From: JBDTMT01 sp033764095
Lineage (GTDB): Bacteria; Desulfobacterota; Binatia; HRBIN30; CADEER01
Length of the DNA stretch: 13,050 nucleotides
Direction: 5' to 3'
Assembly (NCBI GenBank): GCA_033764095.1
Contig: JANRJF010000410.1
Coordinates: 1-13,050 of the forward strand
Under the pieces are notes generated by a model, which was given only the letters and a program-made list of their open reading frames with translations, ran no database searches and had not been told where the DNA came from. Position 1 is the first letter of the stretch, and every line of letters starts with the position of its first letter. A program made the translations under genes and the position numbers. This document shows, in pieces, positions 6,901 through 13,050 of this stretch.

Positions 6901-8232
6901 ATGGAAGCGGGAAGCGAGCTCGACCGGTGGTTGCGCGAGGCGCAGGTGCGGTTCCTGCGCCTCGGCTGGGTGGACAGCGCCGGCGTCTTGCGCACGCAGG
7001 CGGTCAGCGCGGCGCGCGCGGCGGCGATGAGCGCCGAAGGGCTGGGCGTGGTGTCCGGCGTGCAGGCGCTGCCGGTGTTCGCCGATGCGGTGCAGCCCGG
7101 CCTCGGCATCGGGGCGATCGGCCAGGTGTGGCTGCGCCCCGATCTCGACACCCTGCGCATCGTCCCCTGGCAGCCGACGCACGCCGCGACGCTCGGCGCC
7201 TTCGTCAGCCGCGACGGCTCGCCCTGGCCCTTCTGTCCGCGCAGCGCGCTGCGCCGCGCCGTCGCGCGCCTGGCCGGCGCCGGCTTCGCCCTGCAAGCCG
7301 CCTTCGAGCACGAATTCATGCTGCTGCGCCGCGGCGCCGCCGGGCTCGAGCACCTGGAGAATTCGCACTACGCCAGCGCGCACGGCCTCAATCACGCCGG
7401 GGCGGTGCTCGACGACATCGCCGCGGCGTTGGAGGCGCAGGGCGTGCCGGTGCGCGCCATGCTCAAGGAGGCGGGGCTCAGCCAGTTCGAGCTCTCCACC
7501 GAGCACGGCGCGCCGCTGCTCGCCGCCGACCGCTTCGTCGTCGTGCGCGAGACGATCAACGCGGTGGCGGCGCAGCACGACCTGCTCGGCACCTGCCTGC
7601 CGTTGGTCTTCGCCGACGAGGCGGGCAGCGGCTGGCACATCCACTTCAGCCTGTGGCGCGACGGCGCCAACCTCACCGGCGCCGGCGACGGGCTGGGCGC
7701 CGAGGCGCGCGCCTTCGTCAGCGGCATCCACGCGCATCTGCCGGCGCTGCTGGCGTTGAGCACGCCGACGCCGAACTCCTTCCGGCGCCTGCGGCCGGGT
7801 GCCTGGGCGGGCGTCTACCGAGTCTGGGGCTACGATCACAAGGAGGCGCCGCTGCGCGTGCCGACCGAGCGCCAGGGCGCCCCGACCAACGTCGAGCTCA
7901 AGGCCAGCGACGCCAGCGCCAACCCGTACCTGTCGCTCACCGGCCTGATCGCCGCCGGGCTCGACGGCATCGCGCGCGGCCTCGACCTGCCGCCGCCGGT
8001 CGACTTCGATCCCGGCCAGTTGAGCGACGCCGAGCGTGCCGCGCGCGGCATCGTCCGACTGCCCGCCAGCCTCGACGACGCACTGGCCGCGCTGGAGCAC
8101 GACCCCGTCCTGCTCGCCGCGCTCGGCGAGCCGCTCGCCCGCGCCTACCTCGCCGTCAAACGCGCCGAGTCACGCGAGCTCGGCGGCCTGGCGCTGGCCG
8201 ACGAGGTCGCGCGCCTGGTCGAAGCGTACTGA
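6901..8232 (+). CDS. Glutamine-synthetase-family ligase (divergent active site)
   Basis: This 443-aa protein starts at ATG 6901. The open frame reaches a TTG at 6844, but that lies against the repeat array and adds an Arg-rich leader. The N-terminal beta-grasp domain has FLRLGWVDSAGVLRTQAV (18-35). The catalytic domain shows AFEHEFMLL with metal ligands Glu136/Glu138, KEAGLSQFELS with Glu190/Glu197, GSGWHIHFSLW with His246, NSFRRLRPG (292-300), KEAPLRVP (314-321) and NVELKASD..ANPYLSL (330-346). It would make an ATP-dependent gamma-glutamyl amide bond in the cytoplasm. The loop that normally carries the ammonium-binding Asp reads GVVSGVQALPVF, two active-site Arg positions are Lys (314, 334), and the adenylylation Tyr loop is missing. 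It is therefore more likely a gamma-glutamyl-amine ligase than the housekeeping enzyme. It stands alone, without transporter or amine-catabolism neighbours. Confidence 0.85.
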   Translation: MEAGSELDRWLREAQVRFLRLGWVDSAGVLRTQAVSAARAAAMSAEGLGVVSGVQALPVFADAVQPGLGIGAIGQVWLRPDLDTLRIVPWQPTHAATLGAFVSRDGSPWPFCPRSALRRAVARLAGAGFALQAAFEHEFMLLRRGAAGLEHLENSHYASAHGLNHAGAVLDDIAAALEAQGVPVRAMLKEAGLSQFELSTEHGAPLLAADRFVVVRETINAVAAQHDLLGTCLPLVFADEAGSGWHIHFSLWRDGANLTGAGDGLGAEARAFVSGIHAHLPALLALSTPTPNSFRRLRPGAWAGVYRVWGYDHKEAPLRVPTERQGAPTNVELKASDASANPYLSLTGLIAAGLDGIARGLDLPPPVDFDPGQLSDAERAARGIVRLPASLDDALAALEHDPVLLAALGEPLARAYLAVKRAESRELGGLALADEVARLVEAY

Positions 8233-8233
8233 C

Positions 8234-8266
8234 CGGCCGCTGCCGCGCGTTCGCTGCATGCGGCCG
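8234..8266 (+). terminator. Hairpin directly after the ligase stop
   Basis: CGGCCGC (8234-8240) pairs perfectly with GCGGCCG (8260-8266) across a 19-nt loop, beginning one base after the TGA at 8230-8232. No T-tract follows, so it is a weak intrinsic or 3'-end-protecting hairpin at best. Confidence 0.35.
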
Positions 8267-8377
8267 TAGGGGCGCGCCCGCGCTGGCGGTCGCACGCAGG
8301 GCGACCACGTGGCGCGCCGCGCTGGCGAGGAACCGAGGTGCGGTCGCCAACACGGGCCGGCCAAGGCCGCCCCTGCG
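8265..8377. repeat. Spaced inverted repeat with GTAGGGGC-type ends
   Basis: CGTAGGGGC (8265-8273) and GCCCCTGCG (8369-8377) are inverted arms with one mismatch (a G-U pair in RNA), about 95 nt apart, in the gap between the convergent ligase and SGNH genes. 'GTAGGGGCG...CGCCCCTAC' ends resemble dispersed intergenic palindromic elements seen in many GC-rich environmental genomes. Only one copy is in this window, so repeat-family membership is an inference. Confidence 0.3.
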
Positions 8378-8425
8378 CGCGTCGTCGGCGATTGCGTGTG
8401 ATCCCAGGGCGCAAGGTGAGCCGAC

Positions 8426-8443
8426 CACGATCTGTCGATCGTG
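8426..8443. terminator. Perfect 7-bp hairpin near the SGNH gene 3' end
   Basis: CACGATC (8426-8432), loop TGTC, GATCGTG (8437-8443) form a compact perfect stem-loop 30 bp beyond the minus-strand stop at 8474. It is placed to end transcription of the SGNH gene or to insulate it from the convergent ligase gene. No T-run follows on either strand. Confidence 0.35.
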
Positions 8444-8473
8444 CCCATGCACCCGCCGGCCGGCGCGCGACGA

Positions 8474-9532
8474 TCAGCCTGCGGATGCCGGCGCGGGCGG
8501 CGGCCCCATGCCGGTCTCGAGCAGCCAGGCGGCCAGCGCGTCGGCGATCAGCGCGTTGCCGAGCAGGCGGAAGTGCAGCTCGTCGAGGAAGAACGCCTGC
8601 GGCGCCTCGCCGGCGGCGACGCGTCGATCGAGCGGCGGCGCGGCGTCGAACAGCGGCACGCCCTGTCGCGCCGCCCACTCGACGAGCCGCGCCTGCGGCC
8701 GGCGGTGACCGCCGGGCTCGAGCTGCCCGACGTACGGGAAGACGAGGACCGCGACCGGAATGCCGGCCTCGCGCCCCACCGCGACGGCCAGGTCGAGCTC
8801 ATGCAGGGCGCGCGCCCATTGCGCCTCGCGCTCCGCGTCATCGGACGAATCCTCGGCGACGTCGACCGCCAACCGCCGGTACTGCGCGGCGCGTTCGAAG
8901 TATGTCCCGCTCGCCAGCCAGGAACGCGTGCGCAGCGCCAGGCGGCCGAATCCGGTCTCGGCGACCACCCAGGCGAGCAGTGGGTCGGCCGACGGCAGCA
9001 CGCCCTTGAACGCGAACCAGACGTTGCTCTTGCGCGTGGCGAGCACGTCGTTGAGGCAGAAGCCGATCAGCGCGAGATCGGGCTGGAAGGCGAGGGCGCG
9101 GCGCAACGCCTCGGGATACTGCACCGTCGAATAGCCGCTGACCGCGGCGTTGATCACCTGCACCGGGCGCGACGCCGCAGCGGTCAGGCGCCGTTCCAGC
9201 TGATCGGGCAGCGCCTCCGCGTGCGGCAGCCCGAAGCCCATCGCGACGGAATCGCCGATCACCACCGCGCGCCACTCGCCGGCCGGCTTGTCGCGCGGGA
9301 AATCGTCGTCGGCCTGGCCCCAGCGATTGGTATGCAGCGGGTAGGCGCCGGGGAAGGAGTCCCACGCCGCGACCATGTTCGGCCGGTGCGTGTAGAGCAG
9401 CACCGGATCGTACTGCCAGACCGGCAACCCGAGCACGCGCAGCAGCACGCGGTCGAGCGCGCACACCGCGAGCAGCGTCACCAGCAGCACGACGAGACCC
9501 GCGCCGCGCCTCGGGGGCGCCGTCGCAGCCAT
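8474..9532 (-). CDS. Membrane-anchored SGNH/GDSL hydrolase
   Basis: This 352-aa protein starts at ATG 9532, with only a weak AGG upstream. Residues 11-34 form one hydrophobic helix, so the enzyme is probably anchored with the catalytic domain outside the cytoplasm. SGNH blocks appear in order: VVIGDSVAMGFG with nucleophile Ser95 (block I), NAAVSGYS with Gly133 (II), FCLNDV with Asn161 (III) and LDELHF with Asp317 and His320 (V, the usual DxxH). The segment before block I (PLHTNRWGQADDDF...) resembles the 'N..GfR...' lead-in of the SGNH proteins common in envelope and exopolysaccharide settings. It likely hydrolyses an ester, for example by deacetylating a surface glycan. All four catalytic blocks are intact; the substrate cannot be read from sequence. 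It is divergent from the duplicated-module lipoprotein. Confidence 0.88.
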   Translation of the reverse strand: MAATAPPRRGAGLVVLLVTLLAVCALDRVLLRVLGLPVWQYDPVLLYTHRPNMVAAWDSFPGAYPLHTNRWGQADDDFPRDKPAGEWRAVVIGDSVAMGFGLPHAEALPDQLERRLTAAASRPVQVINAAVSGYSTVQYPEALRRALAFQPDLALIGFCLNDVLATRKSNVWFAFKGVLPSADPLLAWVVAETGFGRLALRTRSWLASGTYFERAAQYRRLAVDVAEDSSDDAEREAQWARALHELDLAVAVGREAGIPVAVLVFPYVGQLEPGGHRRPQARLVEWAARQGVPLFDAAPPLDRRVAAGEAPQAFFLDELHFRLLGNALIADALAAWLLETGMGPPPAPASAG

Positions 9533-9546
9533 GCGAGCGACCTATC

Positions 9547-9577
9547 ACCGCCGCAGCGGCGGCGGTATCGCCGCCGC
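9547..9577 (-). promoter_or_regulatory. Two mutually exclusive hairpins in the SGNH gene leader
   Basis: Stem A pairs ACCGCCGC (9547-9554) with GCGGCGGT (9559-9566) across a 4-nt loop. Stem B pairs GCGGCGGCG (9556-9564) with CGCCGCCGC (9569-9577), also with a 4-nt loop. They share bases 9556-9566, so only one can form. They sit 15-45 nt upstream of the ATG at 9532. An attenuator or translation switch is possible, but simple CCG-repeat DNA gives the same pattern. Confidence 0.35.
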
Positions 9578-9719
9578 CCCGCGGTCGGTTTCGGTCGACG
9601 TCGATCCATCCGGGCTAGGCGGCAGCGTCAACGGCGACAGGCGATCTGTTCAGTAGACACTGTGCACTGGCGAATGCGAGGGTGCTGCAAGCGAGTCCGT
9701 CGCACGGGAGGGAGTCCAG

Positions 9720-10766
9720 ATGAGGCCAATCATGTGGAGCACGACTGTCGTTGTCCCCACCAATCGCACGCCGATCACGGCCGCCGGCAGCCGTGCCGGC
9801 AAGCGGCGCGGTGCATCGACCGGCGGCGTGCGGCGCCGGCCTGGGACGGCGCGCCTCGTCGCGTTGGCGGCGGCAGTGACGATGATCGCGAGCGGCTGTG
9901 GATCGGGAACGGACGGGGGCGAGGGCGACGGCGACAGCGGCTTCCGGATCTCCGACCCGGTCAACCCGCGCAGCCCCGACTGGGGCACCGACGACAGCGA
10001 CTCGACCAGCTTCCCGCGTGTCGGCGCGACCTGCACGATGAGTCCCGACGTGGATGCGGAACGGTACTGCGGTCACCTCGGCAGGCGTCGCGGCAGCATC
10101 ACGCTCACCAACACCGGCGACACGACCGTCGCCGTGCTCTCCTATCCAGTCGGCGATACGCGCTACATCGTCGGGCGATGGGTCGCGCCGCCGGGCGCCA
10201 GCGGCTGCTTCTCGACCGCGGACGGGCGGCAGAGTGGGTTCGGGATCAGCATCGAACGGCAGGCCGGCGTCGGGACGGCCCAGATCCGCGTCGCCGCGAT
10301 CGACTCGTCGATCAGCTGCGGCAACAACGGTCTCAACATGGTCTTCGAGCCCTACCGGGAGAACGAGCCGCAGTGGGAGTCCACCGACAACCCGGGCCGC
10401 GGCTACACGTGCTATTCGAGCGACATCCCGCCGAACGGTCCCGACATCTACTGCGGGCAACTGAACAGCGACAACTTCGGCGTCGAGACTGGCTTCATCG
10501 TCCTGGAGAACACGTCCGCCTGGCCGGTGCGCATCGTGTCGTACTGGCAGCCCCTGCACAGCAGCATCGGCTCATACGTGCTCGGACCCGGCGAGCAGGG
10601 GTGCTGGGATTTCCGCGGCAACAAGGCGCTCCACGAGCAGCATCACATCACCCTGCAGAGACCCTACGGCGCCGGCGGCGTGGAGGTCCGCGTTCGGCAG
10701 ATCCAGAGCGGCGGGACCTTCGGCGTGTGCGGCAGCAACGGGCTCGCCATGGACGGCAACGGCTGA
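9720..10766 (+). CDS. Unrecognised lipoprotein with two four-cysteine repeats
   Basis: This 348-aa protein starts at ATG 9720, supported by GGGAGGGAG (9706-9714) 5 nt before it. The export signal is unusually long: Arg-rich RRGASTGGVRRR, a hydrophobic stretch, then lipobox IASGC with Cys60. GTG 9828 would give a conventional leader but has no ribosome site. A Gly/Asp-rich linker (61-95) precedes two copies of one module. Copy 1 (about 103-207) has Cys105, Cys117, Cys163 and Cys200; copy 2 (about 229-344) has Cys231, Cys245, Cys295 and Cys337. Shared landmarks are TC, YCGxL, a beta-strand pair (SITLTNT..VAVLSY / FIVLENT..VRIVSY), PGxxGC, a strand (AQIRVAAI / VEVRVRQI) and CGxNGLxM. Two disulphides per module are likely. 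I do not recognise the domain; a surface-anchored binding or structural role is inference. Confidence 0.85.
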   Translation: MRPIMWSTTVVVPTNRTPITAAGSRAGKRRGASTGGVRRRPGTARLVALAAAVTMIASGCGSGTDGGEGDGDSGFRISDPVNPRSPDWGTDDSDSTSFPRVGATCTMSPDVDAERYCGHLGRRRGSITLTNTGDTTVAVLSYPVGDTRYIVGRWVAPPGASGCFSTADGRQSGFGISIERQAGVGTAQIRVAAIDSSISCGNNGLNMVFEPYRENEPQWESTDNPGRGYTCYSSDIPPNGPDIYCGQLNSDNFGVETGFIVLENTSAWPVRIVSYWQPLHSSIGSYVLGPGEQGCWDFRGNKALHEQHHITLQRPYGAGGVEVRVRQIQSGGTFGVCGSNGLAMDGNG

Positions 10767-11013
10767 GCCGATCGAAGGCGCGGATGCCTCGCCATTCGAG
10801 CTCGACGACGGCGGGCACTGCCGCGGCTGTCTCGTCGCGAGAGCCGATCCGGGCGCCGCTTCAGGCCTGAATTCGGACCTTCGACCGGACTGCGGTTGCA
10901 TCACCGACGAGCCGCACCGTATCGTCGCGGTTGTCCGGAAAGGCTGTCGGAGTGCCGTTGGTGGACTGCGATGCGCAGATCCATTCGGCGGATAGCGGTG
11001 GCAGCGCGCTCTC

Positions 11014-11020
11014 GGGGGGG
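11014..11020 (+). promoter_or_regulatory. G-rich ribosome-binding site fixing the CocE-like start
   Basis: A run of seven G's sits 6 nt before ATG 11027 and supplies the GGGG-type Shine-Dalgarno for the hydrolase lipoprotein. In the preceding 10767-11013 I found no gene, no clear promoter and no repeat. Confidence 0.4.
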
Positions 11021-11026
11021 AACAGT

Positions 11027-13050
11027 ATGACAGGCTCGTCTTGGCGCCGGTTCGGCGCCGTTTTGTTGGTCGCGGTGGCAGCCGGCTGTGGGGGGAGCTC
11101 CTCGGGGGGCAGCTCGCAGACTCCGACGCGGACGGCGACCAGCACCGCGACCGGCGTCAGCACGCCGACCGCGACCCGTACCGCGGCCAGCACCGACACG
11201 CCGACGGCCACCCGCACCCCCACCGCCGCCGACACGCCGACGACGACCGTCACGGCGACCACCACCAACACGCCGACGGCTACCCCGGATGACCGCACGG
11301 TGCCGGCGACGTTCCGGGTCAACCCGGGTGTGCGCCAGGTGACCGTCACCGGCGCGGCGGCGAAGCAGGCGCTCACCCTGGTCGATGCCACCGGCAAGCG
11401 GCTGATCACCTTGATCGCCGATACCGGCGGGAACGCCACCTTCGCCAACATTCCCGACGAGTATCTGGTCTACGAGACCGGCACCGGAGGCGCACCGCCG
11501 ACCGGCAGCGGACAGACGCTGCGCGCCGGCGACGGCTACGTCATCCGCGATGAGTCGGCGCGTCCATTCCAGGTCTCGGAGCCCTTTCACGTGTTCGCGC
11601 GCGACGAGCATCCACCGGTGTCGCTCTACGAGCGCCAGACGCTGAACGGCGTGCCCTGGCAGATCACCGGCGGGGTGCTTCCCCCCCACCAGCCCGACGA
11701 GGGCGTCAACTACCTGGAGATGCGCGACGGCACCACGCTGTCCGCGATGGTGCGCTTCCCCGACCCGCGCGTGTACGGCCCCGGCCCGTATCCGACGGTC
11801 ATCGAGCTCTCCGGCTACGACCCCTCCAATCCGGCCGATCCGGAGCCCGGCTCGATGATCGCGCAGGCCTTCGGCTACGCCACCGTCGGCGTCAACCTGC
11901 GCGGCACCGGCTGCTCGGGCGGGGTCTTCGACGTGTTCAGCGCCGCCGAGCAGGCGGACGGCTACGATCTGATCGAGATCGTGGCGCGCCAGGACTGGGT
12001 GCTGCACCACCACGTCGGCATGATCGGGCTCAGTTACTCGGGTATCGCGCAGCTCTACGCCGGGTCGACACAGCCGCCGAGCCTGGCGGCGCTGGCGTCG
12101 CTGTCGGTGATCGAAGACGCCTGGCAGATGTCCTGGCCGGGCGGCATCTACAACGCCGGGTTCACCAAGCAGTGGTTGCTCGAGCGCGAGCGTCAGTCGT
12201 CCGGCGGACAGGGCTGGGCGCTCGACCGCATCCGCGCCGGCGATCACGAGTGCGAGGCGAATCAGGCGCTGCGCGATCAGAGCGTCGGCTTCGAGGGCCT
12301 GGTGCGGGCCCTGCAGTTCCGCCCCGCCGATGCCGACGACCGCGATCTCTCCAAGCTGGTGCCGATGATCAACCGGCCGGTGTTCCTCACCGGCGCGTGG
12401 CAGGACGAACAGACCGGGCCGCGCTTCGCGACCATGCTCGGCAACTTCAGCGGCCCGGGCAAGAAGCGCTTCGTGCTCTTCAACGGCCACCATCCCGACG
12501 GGTACGCCGCGCACAATCTGAGCCGCTGGTACGAGTTCCTCGATCTCTATGTCGCCGAGCGCGTCCCGCGCCTGGTCCCGGTGGTACGCGCCGCGCTGCC
12601 GCTCGAGATGGAGAAGAACTTCGGCGTGCCGCTGCAGCTCGATCCGGATCGCTTCGCCGATCTGGACGACAGCCAGTACGCGCAGGCCCTGGCGCGTTGG
12701 GAAGCGGATCCGGCCGTGACCGTCGATTTCGAGGTCGGCATGGGCGATCCCGAAGGCGCGCTCGGCGCGCCGGTGCCGAGGTTCTCCACGCACTTCGACC
12801 AGTTCCCGCCCGCCGACGTCGAGCCGTGGCGCCTCTATCTCGACGCCGACGGCCGCCTGGCCGAGGCGCCCGCGCCGGACGCCGGCGCCGACCGCTTCAC
12901 CTTCGATGCCGCCATCGGCATGGTCGGCTACGCGCAGGAGGGCGCCTACGACTTCATCAAGCCGAGCATCACGCTCGACTTCGACTGGCAACCGACGCGC
13001 GACGGCAAGGGGCTCTCGTATCTGACCGAACCGCTCGCCGAGGACGTCGT
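11027..13050 (+). CDS. Lipoprotein CocE/NonD-family (S15-type) hydrolase, 3' end missing
   Basis: The frame is open from ATG 11027 to the right edge (674 codons, no stop). Residues 1-20 are a lipoprotein signal ending VAAGC (Cys21). Residues 31-87 are a low-complexity Thr/Pro/Ala linker (TPTATRTPT-like). An all-beta domain follows (about 93-190), then the alpha/beta-hydrolase domain from about 228 (YLEMRDGTTLSAMVRFP). NLRGTGCSGGVFDVF and QADGYDLIEIVARQDWV precede the nucleophile elbow GLSYSG with Ser336. Asp460 in GAWQDEQTG and His488 or His489 in FNGHHPDG complete the triad. The C-terminal jelly-roll begins near the edge and is cut. Relatives include cocaine esterase and X-Pro dipeptidyl peptidases; the class call is secure, but ester versus amide substrate is unknown. 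The linker would hold the enzyme away from the membrane. It follows the duplicated-module lipoprotein by 260 bp on the same strand. Confidence 0.88.
   Translation, partial: MTGSSWRRFGAVLLVAVAAGCGGSSSGGSSQTPTRTATSTATGVSTPTATRTAASTDTPTATRTPTAADTPTTTVTATTTNTPTATPDDRTVPATFRVNPGVRQVTVTGAAAKQALTLVDATGKRLITLIADTGGNATFANIPDEYLVYETGTGGAPPTGSGQTLRAGDGYVIRDESARPFQVSEPFHVFARDEHPPVSLYERQTLNGVPWQITGGVLPPHQPDEGVNYLEMRDGTTLSAMVRFPDPRVYGPGPYPTVIELSGYDPSNPADPEPGSMIAQAFGYATVGVNLRGTGCSGGVFDVFSAAEQADGYDLIEIVARQDWVLHHHVGMIGLSYSGIAQLYAGSTQPPSLAALASLSVIEDAWQMSWPGGIYNAGFTKQWLLERERQSSGGQGWALDRIRAGDHECEANQALRDQSVGFEGLVRALQFRPADADDRDLSKLVPMINRPVFLTGAWQDEQTGPRFATMLGNFSGPGKKRFVLFNGHHPDGYAAHNLSRWYEFLDLYVAERVPRLVPVVRAALPLEMEKNFGVPLQLDPDRFADLDDSQYAQALARWEADPAVTVDFEVGMGDPEGALGAPVPRFSTHFDQFPPADVEPWRLYLDADGRLAEAPAPDAGADRFTFDAAIGMVGYAQEGAYDFIKPSITLDFDWQPTRDGKGLSYLTEPLAEDV
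11118..11287 (+). repeat. Degenerate in-frame repeat encoding the Thr/Pro linker
   Basis: Imperfect, ACG/ACC-rich units (ACGCCGAC, GCGACC, CGCACC) recur in frame and encode TPTATRT-type sequence. The units vary in length and order, as expected of a slippage-prone spacer rather than a folded domain. Confidence 0.6.

Noticed and set aside
6727..8100. N-terminal extension of the isomerase-like gene (frame open from 8100)
   Set aside because: This part is antisense to the ligase gene with no domain; the isomerase family aligns from the methionine at 6726 at full length.
6864..8708. 614-codon plus-strand open frame
   Set aside because: Out-of-frame shadow of the ligase gene; extremely Arg-rich translation.
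8441..10870. 809-codon plus-strand open frame
   Set aside because: Spans the antisense of the SGNH gene and an alternative frame of the lipoprotein; Arg-rich and low complexity, and conflicts with two well-supported genes.
10901..12991. 696-codon minus-strand open frame
   Set aside because: Antisense to the CocE-like lipoprotein, whose triad and motifs are unmistakable; long antisense frames are expected at this GC content.

Overview
This is a very GC-rich bacterial chromosomal window (third codon positions almost all G or C) with ten protein-coding genes and no RNA genes, CRISPR arrays, transposases or phage genes. Signal peptides, two lipoboxes with Thr/Pro- or Asp/Gly-rich linkers, a DUF3616-type exported protein, an NTF2-fold steroid isomerase and a CocE/NonD hydrolase suggest a Gram-negative, environmental 'deltaproteobacterial-grade' organism (Binatota or Myxococcota type). 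That placement is inferred from gene style only; no marker gene is present.

Layout, left to right: (1) minus 1-1115, exported DUF3616-like protein, cut by the window edge; (2) plus 1309-1716, SnoaL-like protein; (3) minus 1768-3234, polytopic GT-C-like membrane protein; (4) plus 3400-5799, large YfhO-like membrane protein divergent from it; (5) plus 5917-6345, second NTF2-fold protein; (6) minus 6355-6726, ketosteroid isomerase-like protein with all three catalytic residues; (7) plus 6901-8232, glutamine-synthetase-family ligase; (8) minus 8474-9532, membrane-anchored SGNH/GDSL hydrolase; (9) plus 9720-10766, unrecognised lipoprotein built from two copies of a four-cysteine module; (10) plus 11027 to the right edge, lipoprotein CocE/NonD-family hydrolase. 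Genes 1 and 10 run off the window, so neither has a complete reading frame here.

Orientation alternates at nearly every gene (- + - + + - + - + +), so most genes are single transcription units. The exceptions are the possible pairs YfhO-like/NTF2 and lipoprotein/CocE. Each divergent intergenic region carries its own dyad: a 12-bp palindrome plus a consensus -35 at 1172-1229; two dyads at 3251-3333; an 11-bp inverted repeat with a 7-bp tandem repeat at 6772-6843; and competing hairpins at 9547-9577. The convergent junctions at 1717-1761 and 8233-8473 contain terminator-like hairpins.

No single pathway links all the genes. Two weak themes are cell-envelope biology (GT-C-like and YfhO-like membrane proteins, SGNH hydrolase, two lipoproteins, exported DUF3616 protein) and small-molecule metabolism (three NTF2-fold proteins, GS-like ligase, CocE hydrolase). 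The least explained element is the duplicated four-cysteine lipoprotein. No multi-gene system of a new type is demonstrable from this window.
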